A DNA stretch of 64,000 nt from CALGYY01 sp963678485 (GTDB lineage Bacteria; Bacteroidota; Bacteroidia; Bacteroidales; CAIWKO01). The position numbers and the translations under genes were made by a program. This document shows, piece by piece, positions 35,492 to 44,200 of this stretch (positions within the stretch are counted from its first letter, which is position 1; the number at the start of each line of letters is the position of its first letter). The notes under the pieces were generated by a model. It searched no databases, was not told where the DNA came from, and worked only from the letters and a program-made list of their open reading frames with translations. Location: the NCBI GenBank assembly GCA_963678485.1, contig OY782882.1, positions 2,046,001 to 2,110,000 of the forward strand, written 5' to 3'.

Positions 35492-36285
35492 GGTGCGACT
35501 TCAGAATAATCGGAACCGATTTTTATCTCATCAAAGTAAACGGTATTATTATGCTCGGTGTTGTCTTTACCGCGATACTGGCCAAACTTAAAATAATTTC
35601 CACTACGATTAAAGAGGTTGCTGTGGTAGTATTTGAAGTCACTACCGTTGTAAGGAGTAATGTGAGTATTATTAATCCATGCTTCAACGTAAGCATCATC
35701 TTTATCACTCCAATACATATGGAAAACCAGATCATACCATACACCCTTGCTGATTTGTTGCGGACTTCCCACAGTATAGGTGTGTTCATCAGACGAAGGC
35801 TTGTCGTTGAATTTCAGCTCGAGTGAACCATTAACATATACCAGCGCAATCGGTGGCGGAGACCCGTGTAGCACAGGTGAAGACTCCCAAACTTCCCCCT
35901 GCTGATAATAGGGTAAATCCTGCCATTGACACAGAAGATTATATTGCATATCAGTATATGCAGAGTCTATCATCATACTAAAACCGTAATAAACATCACT
36001 ATGATAGTTTGCGCAATTATATACGGCGAGTTCTGCCCTATATCCATTATTAATGTAATCATCGGGGCGCAAGGTATTCCTTAATGCAAAATTTCCTTTA
36101 CGAACTGGATCATTCACCACCACAGTATTTACGGTAGTATCCGGCACCAAAAAATAAAACCCTTTGAGATTCGCGTTTTCGAAATCGCCCACAAAATGAT
36201 CAAATGAGCCATCATCACTGTTCGTGGGGACTTTCCCGCAGGCGCAGAAGCATAGCATTGCCAACAATAGAAAATGTGTTTTCAT
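35488..36285 (-). CDS. Polysaccharide lyase of the heparin lyase I-like family (PF14099 type)
   Basis: From the ATG at 36285 the protein has 265 residues with a lipoprotein-like signal (MKTHFLLLAMLCFCAC). The beta-jelly-roll body has the features of the heparinase I/glucuronan lyase family: NNGYRAELAVY, YYGFSMMIDSAY, NLLCQWQDLP, WYDLVFHMYWS and YFKFGQYRG...VYFDEIKIG. Such enzymes cut uronic-acid polysaccharides by beta-elimination. The polymer cut here is unknown. The frame extends to a TTG at 36312, but that lies in the -7 box at 36310-36317. The next gene overlaps its stop and encodes a barrel-like protein. Confidence 0.78.
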   Translation of the reverse strand: MKTHFLLLAMLCFCACGKVPTNSDDGSFDHFVGDFENANLKGFYFLVPDTTVNTVVVNDPVRKGNFALRNTLRPDDYINNGYRAELAVYNCANYHSDVYYGFSMMIDSAYTDMQYNLLCQWQDLPYYQQGEVWESSPVLHGSPPPIALVYVNGSLELKFNDKPSSDEHTYTVGSPQQISKGVWYDLVFHMYWSDKDDAYVEAWINNTHITPYNGSDFKYYHSNLFNRSGNYFKFGQYRGKDNTEHNNTVYFDEIKIGSDYSEVAP

Positions 36286-36309
36286 AGTGCAACTCAATAC
36301 CCTTTTCAA

Positions 36310-36317
36310 CAAAGGTA
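36310..36317 (-). promoter_or_regulatory. -7 box (TACCTTTG) of the polysaccharide lyase operon
   Basis: TACCTTTG fits TAnnTTTG, 24 nt upstream of the ATG at 36285. It overlaps the alternative TTG start, which is therefore unlikely. Confidence 0.6.
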
Positions 36318-36357
36318 ACTGAATATTGCTCTACTGGTGCTAGTTTCAAGACACAAT

Positions 36358-37092
36358 TTACTTCTTGTCTTTGAGTGCAGCCTTTTGCTTTTTTATAGCC
36401 TCTTGCTTAGCATCTTCAGCAGCCTGAGCCTTGCGTCGAAAATATCCTTTCAAAAGAAAATTCTCCTTTGCAGCATTCATGTTTTCATCCAAACCCTTAC
36501 TGCTGTTTTTTATATTTAACATGGTCTCACTAAAATAATCACCAATAACGGTGTCCTGAATCAAGCGTCCAATGGTCCCTTGACCACTATTCACCTTGAC
36601 CATAATTTCGGCTAACTGATTAGAAACAATTTCTGCATTGAATGCAGTCACTTGCAGACTGCTCATAATCGCATCTGTTTCAACGGGCTCACTCGAAGAA
36701 ATTTCCTGCCCATCGATCACCACGGCTGAGGTCGTTCCACCTTGAGAAATCACAAGGACACGATCACCAATGATACCTTCGGAACCAATACCGGCAACAC
36801 AATCAGTTTTTATAAATTTTTGCACCTCCTTTTTAATCAGCATTTCCACCTTAACCGTGGAATCGTTGATAATGAAAATATTGTCAACCGTTCCCACATT
36901 GATACCTGAAAACCTGATATTGTTCCCAACCTGTAGCCCGCTTACATTGAAAAAGGTAGTCGTTATGCGAAATACAGGATTGAACAGATTTTTCTGTTTT
37001 CCAATGATAAATATTGCAATAACGAATAGCGCCAGTCCTCCTGCGATGAAGAGTCCCAAACGTACTTTGAATTTTTGTGTGTGCGTATCCAT
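36358..37092 (-). CDS. mlaD: MlaD/MCE-family lipid-binding protein
   Basis: The 244-residue protein has an N-terminal membrane helix (about 11-31) and one MCE domain (about 38-115) with FFNVSGLQVGNNIRFSGINVGTV, the conserved core. A helical region and a basic, Lys/Ala-rich tail follow (about 195-244). MlaD rings sit in the periplasm on the MlaE permease and pass phospholipids between it and carriers. It is the third gene after mlaE and mlaF. mlaB, mlaC and mlaA are not in the window, as often in Bacteroidota, where the system may work with other partners such as TamB. Confidence 0.9.
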   Translation of the reverse strand: MDTHTQKFKVRLGLFIAGGLALFVIAIFIIGKQKNLFNPVFRITTTFFNVSGLQVGNNIRFSGINVGTVDNIFIINDSTVKVEMLIKKEVQKFIKTDCVAGIGSEGIIGDRVLVISQGGTTSAVVIDGQEISSSEPVETDAIMSSLQVTAFNAEIVSNQLAEIMVKVNSGQGTIGRLIQDTVIGDYFSETMLNIKNSSKGLDENMNAAKENFLLKGYFRRKAQAAEDAKQEAIKKQKAALKDKK

Positions 37093-37154
37093 ATCAAGAT
37101 TGTTTATATAAATTAAATGTCACCTTGAATGCGGCTAATAATGCAGGAACCGCG

Positions 37155-37946
37155 TCAATTTTGTGAGCGCTGATTAAAAAATGATTTCAATAATATATCT
37201 TCTGACTTCTCGAACGATTCAATACTCCCTTCGGCATACACTGCTCCATCATGAAGCATGATTGCCCGATCGGCCGTATTTCGTGCACATTCGATATCAT
37301 GAGTAATAATAATTGAAGATGTTTTATATTTTTTTTGCACATCAAGAATTAACGAACTTATTTCATCTGATGTAATGGGATCCAAGCCAGTAGTAGGCTC
37401 GTCGTACAACATTATTAATGGATCCACAACAATAGTGCGTGCGAGACTTATTCGTTTCCGCATTCCTCCTGAAAGTTGTGATGGCATCTTATTTAATGCT
37501 TCCAACAATCCGACATTTTCTAAGGTCTCATTTATCTTTTCATCACGCTCCTCTTTCGTAAGCTGACTTTTAATATGCATCAGTGGAAATTCGAGATTTT
37601 GTTTTACTGTCATCGAATCGTAGAGCGCCCCTCCCTGAAAAAGAAAACCGATTTTCGTTCTGATCTCACTAAGTGCATTTTCGTTCATGGTGTTTATGTC
37701 CTCACCCATGACTGAAATGTAACCTTCGTTTATTGAAAGCAAACGCACAATACATTTAATAAGCACCGACTTCCCGGAGCCTGATTTTCCAAGAACTACA
37801 AGGTTTTCGCCACGAAAAAGTTGTAATGAAACATTTTTCAAGACTTCCAGCTTGCCAAAACATTTGCGAAGATCCTTAATCTCTATCACAGCTGCTGCAG
37901 CGGATGTTTCTGACGGTTCTGATATGGATGATTGTATCTCTTTCAT
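37155..37946 (-). CDS. mlaF: MlaF-family ABC ATPase
   Basis: The 263-residue ATPase has Walker A LGKSGSGKSVL, signature LSGGMRKRISLART and Walker B PLIMLYDEPTTGLDP, the typical MlaF set; SGGMRKR is characteristic of MCE-linked ATPases. The first 20 residues are an Ala/Ser-rich extension. It energises phospholipid movement through MlaE at the inner membrane. It starts 22 nt after mlaE and ends 62 nt before mlaD, all in one apparent operon. Confidence 0.95.
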   Translation of the reverse strand: MKEIQSSISEPSETSAAAAVIEIKDLRKCFGKLEVLKNVSLQLFRGENLVVLGKSGSGKSVLIKCIVRLLSINEGYISVMGEDINTMNENALSEIRTKIGFLFQGGALYDSMTVKQNLEFPLMHIKSQLTKEERDEKINETLENVGLLEALNKMPSQLSGGMRKRISLARTIVVDPLIMLYDEPTTGLDPITSDEISSLILDVQKKYKTSSIIITHDIECARNTADRAIMLHDGAVYAEGSIESFEKSEDILLKSFFNQRSQN

Positions 37947-37968
37947 AACACTTATTTTTTCGACATCA

Positions 37969-38814
37969 TTACAGCATATCCGTAATTTGAACAGCCACCA
38001 GATCTACAACAATAACCAGTAATGAAGACAATACAACCGCAGAATTTGCGGCACGTCCAACACTCTCAGTCCCTCTGCCGGCAGTAAAACCTTTATAACA
38101 GCCAACCAGTCCGATTACCGCTCCAAAAAAGAAGGTTTTAATTAATGCAGGTAAAAAATCTATAAACTCAACATGACTAAACGCCTGAGAAAAAAACAAT
38201 GAAAAGCTGACATCACTTTTGATATTCGCACCCACCCAACTGCCCAATATTCCTAAGCCATCGGCATACAGTACAAGAAGAGGAATCATTAAAATGGCGG
38301 CCCATACACGAGTGACAACTAAAAAACGCATTGGGTTTGTTGAGGAAACTTCCATGGCGTCGATTTGTTCGGTCACTTTCATCGATCCTAATTCAGCACC
38401 CATTCCGGATCCAATTTTTCCAGCACAAATCAACGCGGTTATCACCGGTCCCATTTCTCGGATAAGCGATACCGCAACCATTCCGGGAAGCATTGAAACA
38501 GCTCCAAATCCGGCGAGTGCAGGTCGCGATTGTATCGTTAATACAAGACCAATAATGACTCCTGTAATTGAAATCAACGGCAAGGTTTTATTTCCTATCT
38601 GGAAACATTGTCGCAAAAATTCTTTGAATTCAAAATTGCGTGAAAAGGTTTCCTTTGCAGTGCGGGAAGCAAATAAAACAAAATCAGCAACCTCAACCAT
38701 AGCATTTGAAACAATAGCAGTTTTTTCGAATGCACTTTCACTTAAGCGAATACTATGCTTTTTAATATCCCCGACATTATTGATGATGCGGGCTATCTTC
38801 TTGGTATTTTCCAT
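37969..38814 (-). CDS. mlaE: MlaE-family ABC permease
   Basis: The 281-residue protein has five or six membrane helices and the MlaE core VSLIREMGPVITALICAGKIGSGMGAEL, split here over residues about 115-142, then GSMKVTEQIDAMEV. An N-terminal extension of about 60 residues includes amphipathic helices that may lie on the membrane. It is the lipid permease of the MlaEFD complex. The operon promoter (38856-38919) carries the same operator as three promoters in the stress region. Confidence 0.94.
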   Translation of the reverse strand: MENTKKIARIINNVGDIKKHSIRLSESAFEKTAIVSNAMVEVADFVLFASRTAKETFSRNFEFKEFLRQCFQIGNKTLPLISITGVIIGLVLTIQSRPALAGFGAVSMLPGMVAVSLIREMGPVITALICAGKIGSGMGAELGSMKVTEQIDAMEVSSTNPMRFLVVTRVWAAILMIPLLVLYADGLGILGSWVGANIKSDVSFSLFFSQAFSHVEFIDFLPALIKTFFFGAVIGLVGCYKGFTAGRGTESVGRAANSAVVLSSLLVIVVDLVAVQITDML

Positions 38815-38855
38815 GCGAATAATTGAGATTCTTCTAACACAGTATAATGATATTG

Positions 38856-38919
38856 CAAAGGTCAGTCGAATGATTTCCGTTTCGTTTCATAATTTCAGGA
38901 ATGATTTACATCATTCACA
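38856..38919 (-). promoter_or_regulatory. mlaEFD promoter with shared operator (variant copy)
   Basis: On the minus strand: TGTGAATGATGTAAATC (38903-38919), 13 bp, TGAAA (38885-38889), 21 bp, GACCTTTG (38856-38863). It equals the layout of the promoters at 50458-50522, 54360-54424 and 55535-55599 but with a few base changes and a spacer one base shorter. The leader to the mlaE ATG would be about 38 nt. Confidence 0.55.
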
Positions 38920-38957
38920 CTTTTTTTACACAAGTGAATTACAATACTTCAGCCTGT

Positions 38958-41267
38958 TTAAAAGGGATAGCCGATTGCGACATTGAGCACCAGGTTTTCT
39001 TTTCTCCATGAAGAATTTCCCAACATCATCTGATCAAACACCCAGCGATGATTGTTTTCAAGCCATGGTTTGCGCAATGGTGTTGCAAAATCAAATCGTA
39101 ATATAAAAAAGGAAACATCCAGCCGTACTCCAATTCCTGCACCTACAGCTAATTCCTTATATAACCCTGACCATGATAATGGATTTCCCAACATGGCAGG
39201 ATTTGATTTTAATTGCCAGATGTTCCCGGCATCTGCAAACACAGCCCCTTTGAAAAATTTGTAAATAGTGAATCGATACTCTGCATTTAATTCGATTTTT
39301 ATATCGCCACCCAATTGCAGGAATCCTGCATTATCATTAAGCTGATGATAAGTCCCCGGACCCAGCGAATTAATGTGAAACGCTCTGATACTGTTTGGTC
39401 CGCCACTAAAGAATTGTTTGGTATAGGGCAATGTTGTTGCATTCCAATAGGGCGCTGCCACTCCAGCAAAGACCCTTAATGCAAGTTTATCTTTGTTTTT
39501 TAAATTGTAATACCCGCGACCATCAACGCATAATTTTGCATATTGCGAGTATACAGCCCCAACGACCTTCAATGGCATTTCTGCCGATGGTTTTTTCCCG
39601 GCAATTAATTTTATCAGCGAAAAGCTATTCCCGGCGACTTCAGTACTTAATTGAAAATAAAACTGCATCCGCTTATCCTGAAGTATTTGTTCGTTGAAGG
39701 TGAATGTATAGCTTCCCCCTGAAATGAACTGTTCTTCGTAACTCTTCTTTAAAAAAGGATTGCTTTCCAATAATGCCGTGAAATCTGCTGATTTGTTAGC
39801 AATAGTTGTAATACTGACATTCACCGGATTTAATTCATGCTCCGAGAACCGATCCTGTTTCCACTTAAAACCATAAATAAACTGAAAGGTTCTCATGTCA
39901 AAATAATTGACTTTTTTAAGATAGTTAAATGATAAGGAAATTCTTGTTTTTGGAATGAACATGCCACGCGTCTTTATTTTGAAGGGTACAATAAAGCGCG
40001 GAAAATACAACTCAAGCTGTGGGTTGATTGAATATGAAAATGCATTTTTACTTCCGCCTCCAATTTGCGCCTCAAAAGAACCTGCCAGATTTACTGTAAG
40101 CAATTCCGCGCCCTTAAAGGCATTCCGATTCAGATAACTCAAATTAATACGTGGCCCCAAATTGTTGTTCGATTTCGAAACCAAATCAATTCCTGCCCTG
40201 AATGTGTGCTTGGGCATAGGTGTCATCAAAATTGTAACATCTAAAAAACCTCGGGAAAGAGTGTCACTTTCAGAAAATTTTATCTGTACAAATTTGTAAG
40301 TCCCCATCGACATGATGCGATTAAGGGTTGTATTATGATTGTTTCGGGTATATATCTCAAACTGCTTTAGATAAACTGATTGCGCAATTACTTTAGGTCG
40401 TATCAACATTTCATCCTCAGAACCAAGAAATATGATATTTTGAAATGTATTCGTGCGAATGCTCGAATCCTTAATTGTCACATTTAATGAATATGCCTGA
40501 TCAATAAAAACATTTCTTATCCTATAAACTATGAGTGCGTTAACAGGAATACTATCCTTAATTGAAAGTGTTAGGTGCACACTGTACCCAACTCCAGCGG
40601 TATCTGCGTTAAAAAGCAGGTAATCGGGGTTAAAATAAAAGTATCCATTGTTTTTCAATATTGCATCAAGGCGGCTACGTTCATCCTTTAATTGATTCAA
40701 GTTATAGTCGCTTCCGGTTTGAATAATGGATAATTTGTTTTCTGCAACGATTAAATCTCTAATTGATGAATCGCGGAGATTATAACTAATACTGTCAATA
40801 GTATAAGGCTTATGAATTATACTACTGTAAATAATTTGTACAGTGTGCTTTTTTTTAATAGTGTTGTAGCTTGTGCTACTATTAAAAATGCCGATATTAA
40901 ATAATGCTGCATCTATGATCTTTGCAGTAGCATTTGGTGATATATCCTTGATCAACACAGGCGCTTCACCTTGCTTTTTGAGCCATCTTGTAAATTTATT
41001 TTTTGGTGATTCTCCTGCCGCCATAAAAAAACACAATTTTAGACGCATGCCTAAAAAGCGCTTGTTTGGCCGGGGACGGAGTGCAGCATTAACCGTAGCA
41101 TTAATGAATTGCTTTTTGTTATTGCGAATATTCTCTGATGATACAAGTTTTATCTTTGCACCACCATACAGCTTTTCCCCAGGCGGCAGATGCCGGGTCC
41201 CGCTGCATGCCGCTATTAGCAATGTAATTGCAAGTAATAGTATTTTATTTAGGCTTAACCGGCTCAT
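38958..41267 (-). CDS. tamL: TamL, lipoprotein form of the Omp85-family TamA
   Basis: From the ATG at 41267 the protein has 769 residues and begins with a lipoprotein signal (MSRLSLNKILLLAITLLIAAC, C21). POTRA-like repeats follow (about 25-380; for example SRLDAILKNNGYFYFNPDYLL) and a C-terminal Omp85 barrel (about 390-769) with FFSGGPNSIRAFHINSLGPG, the conserved lid-lock motif. TamL is the Bacteroidota variant of TamA, described as a partner of TamB. The gene starts 22 nt inside the end of tamB, so translation is probably coupled. Starts further upstream in the frame lie deep inside tamB and would spoil the signal peptide. Confidence 0.92.
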   Translation of the reverse strand: MSRLSLNKILLLAITLLIAACSGTRHLPPGEKLYGGAKIKLVSSENIRNNKKQFINATVNAALRPRPNKRFLGMRLKLCFFMAAGESPKNKFTRWLKKQGEAPVLIKDISPNATAKIIDAALFNIGIFNSSTSYNTIKKKHTVQIIYSSIIHKPYTIDSISYNLRDSSIRDLIVAENKLSIIQTGSDYNLNQLKDERSRLDAILKNNGYFYFNPDYLLFNADTAGVGYSVHLTLSIKDSIPVNALIVYRIRNVFIDQAYSLNVTIKDSSIRTNTFQNIIFLGSEDEMLIRPKVIAQSVYLKQFEIYTRNNHNTTLNRIMSMGTYKFVQIKFSESDTLSRGFLDVTILMTPMPKHTFRAGIDLVSKSNNNLGPRINLSYLNRNAFKGAELLTVNLAGSFEAQIGGGSKNAFSYSINPQLELYFPRFIVPFKIKTRGMFIPKTRISLSFNYLKKVNYFDMRTFQFIYGFKWKQDRFSEHELNPVNVSITTIANKSADFTALLESNPFLKKSYEEQFISGGSYTFTFNEQILQDKRMQFYFQLSTEVAGNSFSLIKLIAGKKPSAEMPLKVVGAVYSQYAKLCVDGRGYYNLKNKDKLALRVFAGVAAPYWNATTLPYTKQFFSGGPNSIRAFHINSLGPGTYHQLNDNAGFLQLGGDIKIELNAEYRFTIYKFFKGAVFADAGNIWQLKSNPAMLGNPLSWSGLYKELAVGAGIGVRLDVSFFILRFDFATPLRKPWLENNHRWVFDQMMLGNSSWRKENLVLNVAIGYPF

Positions 41268-44200
41268 GTACTTTTCTTTTTGTTGAATCATTACTTTTCG
41301 GAGGTGATTTAAACAGTTCATCCCATGAATAAAAATCACGCACATATAATACACCAACACCGGTTTCTACCACCTGGCCTTCAATTGCCCCATCATATTG
41401 ATTGTGTCGGAACCCTTTCAGCAAATAGCGCCCATCCTTGGTTACTTTGTATTCTACCGTAACATCGCTGGTGATATTACTTACAGAATTCTTTTTCGCA
41501 TTCTCTCCTTCCACGTCAATCGTCCCTCCTACCTGCACACTCAATCGCTCTTTGAAAAGCTCTTTTTTAATTCCGATATCCAGCTGAGTACGCCCTTTCG
41601 CCTGGCCCGACTGATAATCATCATAGGATTGAATATCGAAATTCAATTCCACTCCAGGGATTACTCCCGATCCCCATTGATTCAATTGGGCAGATATATA
41701 TTTGCCAACCGTGGTTCTAACAATGGCTGAAGTTCCATAAGACTCGCTCTGCAGAGGGTTTTCCTGAATGAACCTGCCTAAAACCAATAAGGCAAATACC
41801 TGTTTGTTCAAGGCAGATAAATCTTCATTAAGCAGAGAAAGCTTGGCATTAACGGCACCACCAAGGATTCCTTTATCTTCAGGAGGCAGTTGTATTTCAA
41901 AGCTGATATCAGGATGCAGTAATGCCCCCCGCAATTTCAACAATACAAAAAAAAGATACCGCTGCTTGTATTTATTTTTATCCTCCTCCATCAATCCGGA
42001 TACCTGATCGGCCACTAAATCAATGGGGGCAGCACGAACCGTATATACAGCATTGATAGAAATCTGAGCATCCAGCAAATCGCCATTCCAAAGTATGGTG
42101 CTTCCTGAATTAATAGCGAAATTCCTCTTCAGCACCGATCCCAGCGAAACAACATAGCTTCCTTCATTCACATTATAGGTCCCGGTGAGACTCATCTTCC
42201 CACTTCGGTCGATACTGAAATTCAAACCAGCTTCGCCATGTACCACTAAAGAATCACCAGAGCTTGGATCAATAAGTAAGCGAAGCGTGGCTTGCTTGTC
42301 GATTTCAATTATTGAAGAAAGATCCAGCCCTGTTAATCCACTTCGTTGAGATGTTTTCTTTGTATTCTGACTCAATATCTTGTTGAATTTTTTTGGTTCA
42401 TTAAATTCAACCACAGATTCTCCTTTATCGGTTGTGAGCTCATCATCAATAACAGCAAAGGTAAAAGAGGAGCCTTTTTTTACTCGAATTTTGGCGCTGA
42501 TGACCGGAAGATTGATCGGCCCGTCAATTTCTATTTTACTATCGACAATCATTCTTCCATAGAACTGCTCATTATCCTTGGCCGTAGTATTAAAAAGTAA
42601 AAAATCTTCAGTGTTTACTTTCACTGCAAAAATAAAATCGCTGAAATGATGCATTTTTACTGACCCATTGATAGTAGCCAGATGCTGATTAACATCCAAC
42701 ACAGTAAACGAATTGAAATACACTCCATCTTTTCTAATCAGTATAGGCTCACCACCTAACCTCAAAAGTGTATTTATTGCGGCAGGTTTAATTGACGCCT
42801 GTTCGAATTTCAATTCTCCAGTAATATCAGGCGAAGAGAGGGTTCCCTCGGCGAGGAAACTGCCCGAAAGTGTTCCTGATGCCTCAATGATGTTCCCTAA
42901 CGAAAATGCAGCAATGGTCTGTAACGACAGCGCTTCGATTTCTGCATTAACATGTAAAGAATTGCTTTCTGCATTAGGGAGATAATAAGCTGTCGCGGAA
43001 AGCTTGTTTTCAGCACCTGATAAGTTTAATTTAATATCAAACCGCGCTGTTGTTGGGTTTTCTGCAGTAAGACTTAAGTTTCCAATCGGAACCTTCTGCA
43101 CGATAAGATTATTGATGCTTGCATCTGCAATTAAACCATAAGCGTCATTAACCTTTTTGAACAGGACTTTACCGTTTAGTGTTCCTCTCACTAAACTGCT
43201 GTCTTTTTCGATAATCTGTGAGAGATCATCCAATATAAACTCAGTAAACTCAAAGCTCAAATCGTCGTTGAATCTATCGTTCACAGAATATGCCTTTATT
43301 TGGCTTCCGGCTTTGCTCAAGAAAAGATGGTGAATTAAAAAACCCTGAGGACCGAATTTTATATAGTTGTCGGCGGCAATATCCCAGCGATTGTTCATTA
43401 AATAAAAATCATTGGGATCGATGGATAGACTATAAATATCGTCTTCCTGTGCAAGCTGTATTCGAGCTCTAAGCTTGACATTATTCTCTTCCGTTGAAGA
43501 TATTGAGGCAATAATTTTTTGGTCTGCAAGAATACCAGTAATAAGCAGATTGTCGAGCTTTATCAATGTATTAGAAACCGCACTGCTTGAAATGGTATAG
43601 TTCAGTGCTGAACTATCAGAATTCAGTGAAATGGCAAGATTCAAAATCTCTGTTGTCCCGTACACCAATTTTTCTGTCCCGCCTTTAAGAAGGATGACAC
43701 TGCTTCCTTGATCAACGCTCATATTAATCCATATTGGCTCGAATTCCTTTAGTTGAGGAAGAAGTATTGCTGCAATCACCGGATCATTTCTTAAATAGAG
43801 GTCGACCGTGAATTGCTTATTTCCAACAACAATTGTACTTATACTCGTATCGGAAAATGGGAAGTATCGATTAACAGCAATCGTAAGCAGTTGAGGGAGT
43901 TCAAAGGGAGAAACATTCCCGTGATAAATGACCCCAAGCAAAGCGTTTGTTATCGTTGGCGTTTTTGCTTCGTTCAACGAAATTATGACCGCCGAATCCT
44001 GCACGAAGGTTTTACCATCACTTACAGCAATTAGATTGGTGATTGAAAATCGTCCTTTAAGTAGAGCATTTGAATCGCCTTCAATATCTGAATCTGCAAT
44101 TAATCCAATACGTAAATCGGTGGTCGTAATTTTAAGCTTTTGCAAATTAGCAGCCTGAAGATTAAGATGAAATTTGTATGCAAGTGCGGCGGAGTCAAGG

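Noticed and set aside
41268..41360. Longer N-terminus for TamL
   Set aside because: The extension overlaps tamB by more than 100 nt and would bury the lipoprotein signal that begins at the ATG at 41267.
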